Assembly: GCF_900547735.1 (NCBI RefSeq)
Contig: NZ_URHZ01000042.1
Location: 1-46,394 of the forward strand
From: an uncultured Clostridium sp.
GTDB taxonomy: Bacteria > Bacillota > Clostridia > Lachnospirales > Lachnospiraceae
Length of the DNA: 46,394 nt
Reading direction: 5' to 3'
The translations under genes and the position numbers were made by a program. Positions 7,886 through 16,887 of the stretch are shown piece by piece (position 1 is the stretch's first letter; every line of letters begins with the position of its first letter). Below the pieces are notes generated by a model, which saw only the letters and a program-made list of their open reading frames with translations, had not been told where the DNA came from and made no database searches.

Positions 7886-9478
7886 ATGCGTACAGAGGTT
7901 TGGATTATTATTGGAATTATTGCATATGCACTTTTTATGGTGAGCCACGGCTTTATGAATTTCCGGGCGACCTCAAAATCATCGGAGAGTTTTTTCAATG
8001 CGGACAGGGGAGTCAACTCTTTTGTTCTTGTATGTACCACGGCAATTTCCGTATACAGCGGGCTGTCCTACTACGGTTATCCGGCATCGACTTATGCAAA
8101 CGGCATCGGGTATGTCACGGCGGCAGGCTGCGCGGTCAGCGGACTCCTGTTCTGCCTGATTGGATACCGCATCTGGATTTTGGGGCGCGAGTACGGTTTT
8201 CAGACGCCCTCCGACTATCTGCGTTCCCGTTATTATTCGGAAGGTTTCGGGCTGTTTGTATCGGTGCTTCTGGTGATCTTTATCGTTCCCTACGTGGCCG
8301 TTCAGCTCATGACAATCGGAAGCGGAATCGAAGTGACGACAAAGGGAATGTTCCCGTACCTGCCGGCGGTGCTTCTCGGAACCGTCTGCGTGTCCCTGCA
8401 TGTAATCGGAGGCGGCATGAAGTCGGTTGCCTGGCTGGATACATTCCATGCGATTTTAGGCGTATGCGCCGTTTACATTGTGGTATTTTACCTTGTAAAA
8501 CATTTCTTTCCGGTGGGAGGTCTTGAAGAGGCAGCCGCCATTGTGAAGAATAATCCGGAGACAGCGCCTATTCTCAGCACACCGGGGCCGAACGGCATAT
8601 ACACCTGGAAGGGGCTTTTAAACCAGGCCCTGACGGCGGCGGTAGCGACGATTGTCTGGCCGCATATCTTTATGAGATGCTATATTGCAAAAGGAACCAG
8701 GAATTTTAAGGTTATGTCCTGGGCTCTGCCGATTGCCTATGTGATTCCCGTTTTTGGCCTTGTAATTGTAGGTTCCCTGATCGGACCGGCCGTTCTCGGC
8801 GCAGGATTTAAGGACGTGGACAATCTTTTGCCGACACTGGTGACACAGTACTGCCCGCCGCTCATTTCCTTTATTTCGATCCTCTGCCTGTTCGCTTTTG
8901 CGGTGTCTACAGCCGATTCGCTGCTTCTTTCCGCGAGCGCGCTGGCATCCAGAGACATTTATGTGCGCCATTTTTATGAATTAAGAGGAAAACAGGCCGA
9001 TTCCAGGCAGGTTGTATATTTCGGAAGAGTTATCCTGGTCGTGCTGATGATAGCGTGCATCATTGTAACGGCAACCAAATCCACATACATAACGGAGTAT
9101 GCATATAAATTATCCTCCCCATTCTTTGCCATGATTCTCCCCTGCACCATCGGAGGGCTGTTCTGGAAAAAGGGGACAAAAGAGGGAGCCGTGGCGGGAA
9201 CAGTCGCCGGAGTTGTCGTGACCTTCCTTATGACATTCGTGATTGCTCCGCCCCTCGGCTTTTCCGCCCTGCTCTGGGGACTTGCCGTAAATATTTTACT
9301 GTATGTCGGCGTGAGCATGGTGACGGTAGTGCCTGAGGAGATAGTTGAAAAATACATTGTCAGAGTCGATAAGATTATCAGCGGCAGCCCGGAAATATTT
9401 GAAGTGACGAACGCAGCCGTAAATGAAGCAAAACAAATGTGTGCCGCCGAAGGACTAAAGACGGCTGGGGAAGGATGA
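7886..9478 (+). CDS. Sodium:solute symporter (SSS family)
   Basis: Integral membrane transporter (530 aa, about 13 hydrophobic helices) that couples uptake of an organic solute to sodium. Recognisable SSS features are the SGLSYYGYPAS segment in helix 2, the FQTPSDYLRSRYYS loop and the AFAVSTADSLLLSASALASRD signature, cited here by its core STADSLLL. AGGAGGGG lies 5 nt before the start. It is preceded by its small partner and followed, with overlapping stop and start, by a gene of unknown function. It is the likely import route for the substrate that the transketolase/dehydrogenase operon degrades. Family members carry pantothenate, proline, sugars and carboxylates, so the solute is not determined. 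Confidence 0.92.
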   Translation: MRTEVWIIIGIIAYALFMVSHGFMNFRATSKSSESFFNADRGVNSFVLVCTTAISVYSGLSYYGYPASTYANGIGYVTAAGCAVSGLLFCLIGYRIWILGREYGFQTPSDYLRSRYYSEGFGLFVSVLLVIFIVPYVAVQLMTIGSGIEVTTKGMFPYLPAVLLGTVCVSLHVIGGGMKSVAWLDTFHAILGVCAVYIVVFYLVKHFFPVGGLEEAAAIVKNNPETAPILSTPGPNGIYTWKGLLNQALTAAVATIVWPHIFMRCYIAKGTRNFKVMSWALPIAYVIPVFGLVIVGSLIGPAVLGAGFKDVDNLLPTLVTQYCPPLISFISILCLFAFAVSTADSLLLSASALASRDIYVRHFYELRGKQADSRQVVYFGRVILVVLMIACIIVTATKSTYITEYAYKLSSPFFAMILPCTIGGLFWKKGTKEGAVAGTVAGVVVTFLMTFVIAPPLGFSALLWGLAVNILLYVGVSMVTVVPEEIVEKYIVRVDKIISGSPEIFEVTNAAVNEAKQMCAAEGLKTAGEG

Positions 9479-10059
9479 TGGAAATGAAATGTTTATTTCA
9501 GGCATATGGCATCTCGGTAAGCTATCCTTCCGAATGGAGAATCTACATCCCCCAGAATCAGAGTTTCAGCCTGGACGACGGAATACTTAAGTTTGACGAT
9601 ATAGCCGGGGCGGACAGCAGGGCGTCGTTTACCCTCTCGTGGGAAAAATCGGCGCCGGTCACGGGATTTGCGGACGGTTATCTGATAAGCGCTGAAAAAA
9701 ACTATGCGAAAAAAGTCAAGGGCCGCTGCCGGATCATGGAAAAAGAACGGACGGAGCTCAATGGACACGAGGCCGGTTTCATGAGAGCGCAGCTTTCATC
9801 CAGTACTCATGTTTTTAAGGCCATAGGAAAATCACTGGAACTTGAAGTGATGCAGGCGGCTTTTTACTGCCCCGACAGCGGCCGGATTGTGATGGGGACC
9901 ATGATTGCAAAACAGGATTATTTTGAAAAAAACAGAGAGTGGTTAAGGGAAATGGTGATGGGAATTCAATGCCATTCCTCGGAAGAAATTGCAGTGAAAT
10001 GTGGCGGAAGGAGTGAAGAACATGCGTACAGCGAAGTTGGTTGCGCCATACAGGATTGA
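9478..10059 (+). CDS. Protein of unknown function (DcrB/PsbP-like sequence pattern)
   Basis: I do not recognise a named family. The 193-aa protein starts with a short hydrophobic stretch, then VSYPSEWRIY, and alternates beta-type strands with a C-terminal helix (DYFEKNREWLREMV). The YPSEW opening and overall rhythm resemble the DcrB/PsbP/Mog1 fold used by small lipoproteins and stress proteins; this is a weak inference. No signal peptide or lipobox is evident. Three ATGs (9475, 9478, 9484) compete. GGGGAAGG at 9467-9474 fits 9484 best by spacing, while the stop of the symporter overlaps 9475-9478. The 3' end overlaps the next dehydrogenase gene by 38 bp, so it belongs to the operon. Confidence 0.65.
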   Translation: MEMKCLFQAYGISVSYPSEWRIYIPQNQSFSLDDGILKFDDIAGADSRASFTLSWEKSAPVTGFADGYLISAEKNYAKKVKGRCRIMEKERTELNGHEAGFMRAQLSSSTHVFKAIGKSLELEVMQAAFYCPDSGRIVMGTMIAKQDYFEKNREWLREMVMGIQCHSSEEIAVKCGGRSEEHAYSEVGCAIQD

Positions 10060-11032
10060 GATAGAGGAGGTCCCGGAACCGCAGATAACCGGGCCGGATC
10101 AGGCGCTCGTCCAGGTCAGGGCGGTAGGAATATGCGGGACGGATCTTCACACATTCAAGGGGGAACGGACCGATGTGGATTTTCCGAGGGTGATGGGCCA
10201 TGAGCTTTCGGGAGTCGTAGTGGATACGGGGGAGGCGGTTGTCCGGGTGAAAAAAGGAGATCATGTCGTCTTCGACCCGGTACACGCCTGCGGCGGCTGC
10301 CGGACATGCGCCGGTGGCCACGGGAATGTATGCCGTGACGTGAGATGTTTCGGTGTCCAGATGGACGGAGGTTTCCAGGATTATATCGTGGTTTCGGAAG
10401 ATAAACTCTATGCCGTGCCGCACCAGATATCATTTGAATGCGGTGCCCTGGCGGAACCGTTCTCCATTGCCGCCAATATCATTGCGAGGGCAGATATCGG
10501 GGAGCATGACCGCGTTGTCATATTCGGAGCCGGAACAATCGGAATCGCCGTTTTGCAGGCGGTAAAGAAAATGGGGAATATGGTTCTGGTTTCAGACATA
10601 GCCGATGCCAAATTGGCGATGGCGGAGGAATTTGGGGCCGATTTGGCCGTAAACAGCAAAAAAGAGAAACTGGAAGATGCTGTTGAAGCGTTCAGCCCGG
10701 GAGGTGCGGACATCCTGATCGATGCGGTAGGAACGGCCTCTATCCTTGCGGAGTGTATTGCGCTGGCGGCCCCGTGTGCGAGGATTGTGGAGATTGGTTT
10801 TGACGAAACAGAGGCGTCTGTCCGGCCGATAGACATTACAAAAAAAGAATTGACCATCTCCGGTTCCAGAATGAACTGCCGCCGTTTCGAAACTGTGACG
10901 CAGTGGCTTAAGGAAGGAATCATCACCGATAAAATGATCTCCAGGGTTTATCCTCTGGAGGAAATAGAGCAGGCATTTAAGGACACCCTGGCTCAGGGAG
11001 GAAACTGGCTGAAAACCATGATCCGGCTTTGA
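10022..11032 (+). CDS. Zinc-dependent alcohol dehydrogenase (second MDR enzyme)
   Basis: A second medium-chain zinc dehydrogenase (336 aa). Catalytic zinc site: C38 (ICGTDLH) and H60-E61 (GHE). Structural zinc: C90, C93, C96, C104. Coenzyme motif GAGTIG. The start at 10022 has GGAAGGAG 8 nt upstream inside the preceding gene. It resembles sorbitol/galactitol-phosphate and L-threonine dehydrogenases. It is clearly diverged from the enzyme at 6572, so the two are not a recent duplication. It precedes the iron-containing dehydrogenase and probably oxidises a sugar alcohol or hydroxy acid. Confidence 0.9.
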   Translation: MRTAKLVAPYRIEIEEVPEPQITGPDQALVQVRAVGICGTDLHTFKGERTDVDFPRVMGHELSGVVVDTGEAVVRVKKGDHVVFDPVHACGGCRTCAGGHGNVCRDVRCFGVQMDGGFQDYIVVSEDKLYAVPHQISFECGALAEPFSIAANIIARADIGEHDRVVIFGAGTIGIAVLQAVKKMGNMVLVSDIADAKLAMAEEFGADLAVNSKKEKLEDAVEAFSPGGADILIDAVGTASILAECIALAAPCARIVEIGFDETEASVRPIDITKKELTISGSRMNCRRFETVTQWLKEGIITDKMISRVYPLEEIEQAFKDTLAQGGNWLKTMIRL

Positions 11033-11080
11033 CGCTGCATTGCGGCCGGTGGGAACCGCCGGAGGAAAGAGAGGAAATGT

Positions 11081-12193
11081 ATGAAACAGTTAATGATAAA
11101 ACCGGTGATCTGGAAATATGAAAAAGCCGCGGAATTTGCCGTGGAGTTTGCTCTGGGGAAGGGCGATCTGGTCATCACGAACCAGTATATCTACGAACCG
11201 TATTTTGGAGGCCTGGATCTCGGCTGCGACGTCCTTTTCCAGGAAAAATACGGGGTGGGGGAACCGTCGGATGATATGGCGGACGCGATGTTCCGCGATA
11301 TAAAAGGAAATTACAGGAGAATTATTGCCATCGGCGGAGGCACCGTAATCGATATCTCCAAACTGTTTGCCCTGAAAAATGTGTCCCCGGTCGAAGATTT
11401 ATATGATGGAAAACTTGACATTGTAAAAGACAAAGAGTTAATCCTGGTACCGACAACCTGCGGGACCGGCAGCGAGGTGACGAACATTGCAATCCTGGCT
11501 CTGAATAAAAAGGGCACGAAAAAGGGTCTGGCCCTGGATGAAATGTACGCGGACAGCGCGGTGCTGATTCCGGAGCTTTTAGGCGGACTTCCCTTCCGGT
11601 TCTTTGCCACCAGCTCCATTGACGCGCTGATCCATGCCGTCGAGTCCAGCCTGTCTCCGAAAGGCAATGAGATGACTCGCCTGTTCGGTTACCGGGCCAT
11701 TGAAATGATTCTGGAAGGATACAAAAAAATTGCCGGGGATGGAGAGGAGGCCAGAATCCCCCTGCTGGGAGACTTCCTCACCGCCAGTACTTTTGCCGGG
11801 ATTGCATTCGGAAATGCGGGATGCGCCGCCGTACACGCCCTCAGTTACCCGCTTGGGGCAAAATATCATGTGGCGCATGGGGAATCCAACTATGCCATGT
11901 TTACCGGTGTTATGAAGAACTACATGGAAATCCGGTGCGACGGGGAGATAGACCGGTTAAACCGTTATATGGCCGGGATCCTGGGGTGCAAAACGGCCGA
12001 GGTGTACGGTAAACTGGAGGAACTCCTGAACCATATGATTGAGAAGAAAGCGCTTCATGAGTATGGAGTGACGGAACGCGATCTGGAAGAATTTACGGAC
12101 TCCGTCCTGGAAAATCAGGGGCGTCTCCTGGCAAATAATTTTGTCCCGCTAGATAAGAAACGCATTTATAAAATATACAAAGAACTCTATTAG
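11081..12193 (+). CDS. 4hbD: Iron-containing alcohol dehydrogenase, 4-hydroxybutyrate dehydrogenase type
   Basis: NAD(P)-dependent group III alcohol dehydrogenase (370 aa). From memory of the family, the sequence runs closely parallel to the Clostridium kluyveri 4-hydroxybutyrate dehydrogenase, including FQEKYGVGEPSD, IAIGGGTVID, PTTCGTGSE and SSIDALIHAVE. Predicted iron ligands are D181, H185, H252 and H266 (AHGE). The expected reaction is succinate semialdehyde + NAD(P)H to 4-hydroxybutyrate. That links it to abfT and abfD 8-10 kb downstream, although its own operon (transketolase, symporter) hints at another short aldehyde or hydroxyacid as substrate. A paralogue lies at 35718-36839. It is the last gene of the operon. 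Confidence 0.82.
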   Translation: MKQLMIKPVIWKYEKAAEFAVEFALGKGDLVITNQYIYEPYFGGLDLGCDVLFQEKYGVGEPSDDMADAMFRDIKGNYRRIIAIGGGTVIDISKLFALKNVSPVEDLYDGKLDIVKDKELILVPTTCGTGSEVTNIAILALNKKGTKKGLALDEMYADSAVLIPELLGGLPFRFFATSSIDALIHAVESSLSPKGNEMTRLFGYRAIEMILEGYKKIAGDGEEARIPLLGDFLTASTFAGIAFGNAGCAAVHALSYPLGAKYHVAHGESNYAMFTGVMKNYMEIRCDGEIDRLNRYMAGILGCKTAEVYGKLEELLNHMIEKKALHEYGVTERDLEEFTDSVLENQGRLLANNFVPLDKKRIYKIYKELY

Positions 12194-13157
12194 AAGATTA
12201 TAAAAACGGAAAGCATGCCCTGTAAACGTCCGGCTGCCTCATTGCAGCGAGCGTGAGAAATCCGCTCCACGTGACGGACTGTGCCCTCGCGGGAGCGGGG
12301 GTGGGCGGTACTTGCAGTTTCCCGGCCGGAAAATCCCAAATGCATCCTCCCCGCTCTCAGGCTGTTTGTCCAGATTTTCCAGCGTTCACCACTAAAATTC
12401 AAACTGTGCCTTATCTAATGTGACAAGGTGCAGTTCATTTATTTATGGTCATAATTTGTCATCTGTTCTGCCCTAAATTATCAAGGCACAGGTAGTGGCG
12501 GCGACAGGAGGGGCCTTTGGGGCGGCCCCCTGAGAAAAAGGGCAATCAAGCGGCGGCAGGCGGGATGGATGGCCGACACATAGCGCGTCTTTGGAGCCGG
12601 TCATAGTCTGACCGGTGGGGGAGGAGGAAGAAAAACTTACCGGAGGGAGTGTTGAAGTCCATCAGCACTTGGACGGCGTACTGTGGCGTCCTAGAGCGTG
12701 TTTGAAAATTCATTCCCGCCATCTGCACGCCCCACTTCGCGGCATATTTGGGCCCAATTCAGTCAGCGTAGCCCACTACGCCTTCTTCATTGGACCCAAA
12801 TCTCCCACAAAGTGTGACGCACAGCTGACGGAAAGCAATTTCCAAACACGCTCTAGTGTCTGCTATGCACTTCATCAAGCGCAAGCGGCTCCCGCAGGAA
12901 AGTTCTTTCTTCCGGATTCCCCACCCCGCCGATACCCTCCGCCCGGCCCCGAAGACTCACCACCCTCCTTTTCCATCCATCCCCATCCCATTAGCGCCCT
13001 CTTTCTCCCCAACTATTTTGATTGAGAATCCCCCCGTCTTCCTGTATAATAAAAGTAAATACCGCAATGAAAAAATGTGCGCAGGCCGTTTCCTTAAAGC
13101 ATATATTATGGGGGAATTTGACCTGCCGAATCCTCAGAGCAGAGAAGAGGTGACCCT
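12194..13157. other. 960-bp region without a convincing gene
   Basis: Several reading frames cross this GC-rich stretch, but none has a ribosome binding site and protein-like composition together. It contains the 166-bp palindromic element listed separately and a perfect small hairpin CCGGTCA-TAGTC-TGACCGG at 12597-12615. There is also an imperfect GC hairpin at about 12507-12530. The last 140 bp before the activator gene are AT-richer and probably hold its promoter. Confidence 0.6.
12691..12856. repeat. 166-bp MITE-like palindromic element
   Basis: The ends CTAGAGCGTGTTTGAAAATT and AATTTCCAAACACGCTCTAG are inverted repeats (19 of 20 match). Further in, ATTTGGGCCCAAT (from 12736) pairs with ATTGGACCCAAAT, and the tip is GTAG-CCCA-CTAC, so almost the whole element can fold into one long hairpin. 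There is no coding capacity. This is the build of a non-autonomous miniature inverted-repeat element or a large REP-type sequence. Confidence 0.72.
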
Positions 13158-14582
13158 TTGAAGAACAAAAAAACGTCGGAAATGTTCTCAAACCTCCAGG
13201 AGGCCAATGAATGGCTGGATGCCATTATTGAACATTCTTTTGACGGAATATACATAACGGACGGCAATGCCAATACCATCAAGGCCAACAGAGCCTATGA
13301 GACGATTACGGGCCTTAAGAAATCCGAGGTGATCGGCTGCAACATGGAGGAGCTGGTGCAGAAAGGAATTGTATCGGCCAGCGGCTCCCTGATCGCGATC
13401 AGGGAAAAGCGTCCCGTCACAATACGCCAGGAATTTAAAACGGGCAAAAAGGCGCTGATTACAAGTTCTCCGATTTACAATGAAAAAGATGAAATTGTCA
13501 TGGTAGTCACCAATGTCCGGGATCTGACCGAGCTGTACAGTCTGCGGGAAGAGGTGGAGAAGACAAAGCAGGAAGGACTGCGCCTGAAAAGGGAGCTGAG
13601 CCACGTCTATGAGCGGTTCAGCGTGGGCGATCAGATTGTTGCGGTGGACCGGAATTCTCTTCAGGCTTTTGTCCTGGCCGACAAGGTGGCCCCCTTAGAC
13701 ACGACGGTGATGCTTCTTGGGGAAACGGGAGTCGGGAAGGAAGTATTTGCAAAATATATCTATTCTGGCAGCGGGAGGAAGGAACAGAGCTTTATCAAGG
13801 TCAACTGCGGGGCAATCCCGGAAAATCTGATTGAGAGCGAACTGTTCGGATATGAAAAAGGCGCTTTTACCGGGGCGGAGCGGAATGGAAAGATAGGCCT
13901 TTTTGAGGCAGCCAATCATGGAACCATTTTCCTTGACGAGATAGGGGAGCTTCCGATGAAGATGCAGGTAAAACTGCTGCGTGTCCTGCAGGAGAAGGAG
14001 ACAACCCGGATTGGAAGTTCGAAGCCGGTGAAGGTAAATGTCCGGGTGATTGCGGCGACGAACCGGAACCTGGAGGAGATGGTGGAAAAAAAGATGTTCC
14101 GGGAGGATCTTTATTACCGGCTGATGGTCTTTCCGATTACGATACCTCCGCTGCGTGAGCGCCGCGAGGATATTGACCCCTTATCCACCCGCTTTCTGGA
14201 GGAGCTGAACGGAAAATATGGATTTCACAGGAGATTCACCCGGGAGGCCTGCCGGCTCATGATCGACTATCACTGGCCCGGCAATATCAGGGAGCTCAGG
14301 AATATTGTTGAGCGGGCGGTAATTATAAGCGCCGGGGATGAGATTACACCGGAGTGCCTGCCTATTTTCCCTCATGGGCATCCGGTGCGGGAGGATGCAA
14401 GACAGAAGCCGGTTATGATTGGGCCGGTGGAAGATCTGAAAACGGCGATGGAAGAGCTGGAGCTTGAATACATAAGTCGTGCATATGAGAAATACGGCAA
14501 TGTCAGGGACGCCGCCCGAAGTCTGGGAATGACGGCCTCTACGTTTGTCCGAAAAAGAAAGAGATATATGACAGGAGGATGA
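13158..14582 (+). CDS. PAS domain sigma-54-dependent transcriptional activator
   Basis: Enhancer-binding protein (474 aa) that activates RNA polymerase carrying sigma-54. Order: PAS sensor domain (about 15-125), a short coiled linker (125-150), the AAA+ activation domain with Walker A GETGVGKE (188-195), the sigma-54 contact loop GAFTGA (235-240) and Walker B FLDE (258-261), then a C-terminal Fis/TyrR-type helix-turn-helix (about 440-474, RDAARSLGMTASTF). The start is TTG with AGAAGAGG 7 nt before it. It is followed after 3 bp by an aldo/keto reductase gene. Two -24/-12 promoters with paired dyads lie at 22104-22487, so this activator is the natural candidate for controlling them, although another activator elsewhere in the genome could do so. 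Confidence 0.93.
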   Translation: MKNKKTSEMFSNLQEANEWLDAIIEHSFDGIYITDGNANTIKANRAYETITGLKKSEVIGCNMEELVQKGIVSASGSLIAIREKRPVTIRQEFKTGKKALITSSPIYNEKDEIVMVVTNVRDLTELYSLREEVEKTKQEGLRLKRELSHVYERFSVGDQIVAVDRNSLQAFVLADKVAPLDTTVMLLGETGVGKEVFAKYIYSGSGRKEQSFIKVNCGAIPENLIESELFGYEKGAFTGAERNGKIGLFEAANHGTIFLDEIGELPMKMQVKLLRVLQEKETTRIGSSKPVKVNVRVIAATNRNLEEMVEKKMFREDLYYRLMVFPITIPPLRERREDIDPLSTRFLEELNGKYGFHRRFTREACRLMIDYHWPGNIRELRNIVERAVIISAGDEITPECLPIFPHGHPVREDARQKPVMIGPVEDLKTAMEELELEYISRAYEKYGNVRDAARSLGMTASTFVRKRKRYMTGG

Positions 14583-14585
14583 GAA

Positions 14586-15707
14586 ATGGAACAATATCTG
14601 GGAAAAGAGATTCCAAAACTGGGGTTTGGCCTTATGAGGCTCCCGAAAAATGGTGAAGCAATTGACGTGGAACAGACGAAAGAGATGGTCGATCTGTTTT
14701 TGGAGGCCGGATTTAATTATTTTGATACGTCCTGGGGCTATATCGGCTCCGAGGATGCGGCCAGAGAGGCTCTGGTCAAACGCCATCCGCGCGACAGCTA
14801 TCTGCTGGCGACGAAATGTCCCGCATGGGCTGCAAAATCAGAGGAGAAGGCAAAAAAGATGTTTTCCATGTCGCTTGAACGGACCGGAGCCGGATATTTT
14901 GATTTTTATCTGCTCCATAATCTGGGAGAGAGCCGGAGTCATTTTTTTGATGACTATGGAATCTGGGATTTCCTGGCGGAAAAGAAGGCGGAGGGCCTGA
15001 TCCGGCATCTCGGTTTTTCGTTCCACGACAAGGCGGAGGAACTGGATAAGATTCTGACTGCGCATCCCGAGATGGAATTTGTGCAGCTTCAGATTAATTA
15101 TGCGGATTGGGAAGATCCGTATGTGGAGTCTGGTAAATGCTATGAGGTAGCCAGAAAGCACGGAAAACCCGTTATTATCATGGAACCGGTAAAAGGCGGA
15201 ACGCTGGCAGCCCTCCCGGAGGAGGCCGAGGCCATTTTAAAGGAGGCGGATCCCGAGGCGTCACCTTCCTCCTGGGCCATCCGCTATGCCGCCTCTCTTG
15301 ACGGCGTGATTACCGTCCTCTCAGGAATGTCGGACACGGCGCAGATGAAGGACAATATTTCATTTATGAAAGATTTCAAACCGCTTACGGATAAAGACTA
15401 TGAAACCATCGCCAGGGTGAAAAAAGTTCTCGATTCCTGTCATACGGTTCCCTGTACGGCCTGCGGTTACTGTATGGAGGGATGTCCGAAATCCATAGCC
15501 ATCTACGGCACATTCCAGGCGGTAAATATTTATAACAGGTATCAGGATTTGAATGGAGCCAGGGGCAAATATAACTGGAACACCAATGGCCACGGATGGG
15601 CAAAGGCGTCCGAATGTATCGGCTGCGGAGCCTGCGAGGAAGTATGTCCTCAGCATATTTCCATCCGGGATGAACTGTCAAAAGCGGCTGAGATCCTGGA
15701 GGAGTAG
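14586..15707 (+). CDS. Aldo/keto reductase with C-terminal 2[4Fe-4S] ferredoxin domain
   Basis: A 373-aa oxidoreductase. The TIM-barrel aldo/keto reductase part keeps FDTSWGY (catalytic D and Y), LATKCP (K) and YLLHN (H). The C-terminus has two four-cysteine clusters, CTACGYCMEGCP and CIGCGACEEVCP, each of the CxxCxxCxxxC type that binds [4Fe-4S]. Such fusions are common in clostridia and are thought to exchange electrons with ferredoxin rather than rely only on NADPH. It starts 3 bp after the activator gene. A paralogue lies at 17498. Substrate unknown. Confidence 0.9.
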   Translation: MEQYLGKEIPKLGFGLMRLPKNGEAIDVEQTKEMVDLFLEAGFNYFDTSWGYIGSEDAAREALVKRHPRDSYLLATKCPAWAAKSEEKAKKMFSMSLERTGAGYFDFYLLHNLGESRSHFFDDYGIWDFLAEKKAEGLIRHLGFSFHDKAEELDKILTAHPEMEFVQLQINYADWEDPYVESGKCYEVARKHGKPVIIMEPVKGGTLAALPEEAEAILKEADPEASPSSWAIRYAASLDGVITVLSGMSDTAQMKDNISFMKDFKPLTDKDYETIARVKKVLDSCHTVPCTACGYCMEGCPKSIAIYGTFQAVNIYNRYQDLNGARGKYNWNTNGHGWAKASECIGCGACEEVCPQHISIRDELSKAAEILEE

Positions 15708-15750
15708 GGAATCAGGAATACGAAAGAACAGATTACGGGGAGATAAGAGT

Positions 15751-16887
15751 ATGGAAGAGACTGAAAACAGAGAAATCGATACGGGTCCGGTGACGGAGGA
15801 GGACCTTTACACGGTGAGGCCGGAATTTGTCATTCCGAAGGAGGAACTCTGCCGCAAGTGCGGACAGCGGAGAATTGACAGGAGTAAAAGCCGTAACTCA
15901 ATCCTCTGCCGTCAGTGCAGGGAAGAACAGATCCGGTATCCGTTTCCAAAGCTGATGATACCGATCGTGCTTGTGGCTCTTGCCGTGATTGCACTGGCTA
16001 TGGCCCGGACGCCCAAAGTTATAAAATACTACAAGATTTACAGCCAGGCGGAACGCCAGGCCTCGGAGGGGGAAATTTATCCGGTTCTTCAGAATCTTAT
16101 GGAGGTGATGGAGGCCTACCCAGGTTCGGTTCCGGTTGCCGAAGAGATGATTAATCTGGCTATGGAGTACGGCTACTACGATGCGGCGGCCTATTTTCTT
16201 AATGAATATCTGGTGGGGAAAGAGGTCAGCGACAATACGTATTCGAAAATCATGGGATATACGTACAAGCTGGAGCGTTTTTATAATACTTCGGATCAAA
16301 TGGAGGTAATCGCAGCGGAAGTTCTCTCTGAAAATCCGGACGCCCCTCCTTATGACATGCTTAAGGAACGTTTAGTTGAACTTTTAGAGGACGACAGCTA
16401 TGATAAGATGCTGCTCTATTACTATCTGGCCAGTTTCACGGAGGATCAGAAGGAGGCCAGGAGCTACCTGGAAGAGAGTGTCAAGGCAGACGGCCGTTTT
16501 AATGAGCCTCTCGTCCTCCTGGGAACCAATATGAGAAGGAGCGGTGATTTCGACGGAGCAAAGGAATGCTATGAGAAAGTGTATTCCAGGGATCACCACG
16601 ATGCCGGTGCACTTCGTGCCCTGGGTATTCTCTGCCTGCTGGAGGGAGAGAAGGAGAGAGGGCTTGAACTGGTGAATCAGGCCTATGTGGAGAATCCGGA
16701 ACTGGCGTATGTGAAAGAAACACTGATCATCGCCTGCCTGGAAAATGGAGATAATTCCAAAGCGGAAGAGTATCAAGCGCAATTTGAGAATGAGGGGACG
16801 GAGTTTGATGAGGAATTCGGCGGCTATCTGAGCGGCAGAGTCAGTCTCCATGATTACTATGTGGACGCAGGGGAGGGAGAGCTATGA
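15751..16887 (+). CDS. Zinc-ribbon, single-pass membrane protein with TPR repeats
   Basis: A 378-aa protein. A CRKCGQRR...CRQCR zinc ribbon lies at about residues 35-55. One membrane helix follows (about 68-85, LMIPIVLVALAVIALAMA), then a long helical region with tetratricopeptide-like repeats (about 95-360). The TPR part would therefore lie outside if the zinc ribbon is cytosolic. The chosen start follows GGGGAGAT at 8 nt spacing. Its stop overlaps the start of the HEFAH metalloprotease gene in ATGA, so the two are likely partners at the membrane. The zinc-ribbon/TPR layout suggests a scaffold or sensor, but no specific function is known to me. Confidence 0.75.
   Translation: MEETENREIDTGPVTEEDLYTVRPEFVIPKEELCRKCGQRRIDRSKSRNSILCRQCREEQIRYPFPKLMIPIVLVALAVIALAMARTPKVIKYYKIYSQAERQASEGEIYPVLQNLMEVMEAYPGSVPVAEEMINLAMEYGYYDAAAYFLNEYLVGKEVSDNTYSKIMGYTYKLERFYNTSDQMEVIAAEVLSENPDAPPYDMLKERLVELLEDDSYDKMLLYYYLASFTEDQKEARSYLEESVKADGRFNEPLVLLGTNMRRSGDFDGAKECYEKVYSRDHHDAGALRALGILCLLEGEKERGLELVNQAYVENPELAYVKETLIIACLENGDNSKAEEYQAQFENEGTEFDEEFGGYLSGRVSLHDYYVDAGEGEL

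Noticed and set aside
7837..8526. Open frame of 229 codons overlapping the symporter gene
   Set aside because: Arg/Cys-rich shadow of the symporter in another frame.
12228..12243. Possible sigma-54 promoter CGGCTGCCTCATTGCA
   Set aside because: GG-N10-GC spacing is met but the TGGCAC half is poor and it lies 900 bp from the next gene.
12615..13025. Open frame of 136 codons in the GC-rich gap
   Set aside because: It crosses the palindromic element, is rich in Pro/Ser/His from GC bias and has no start signal.
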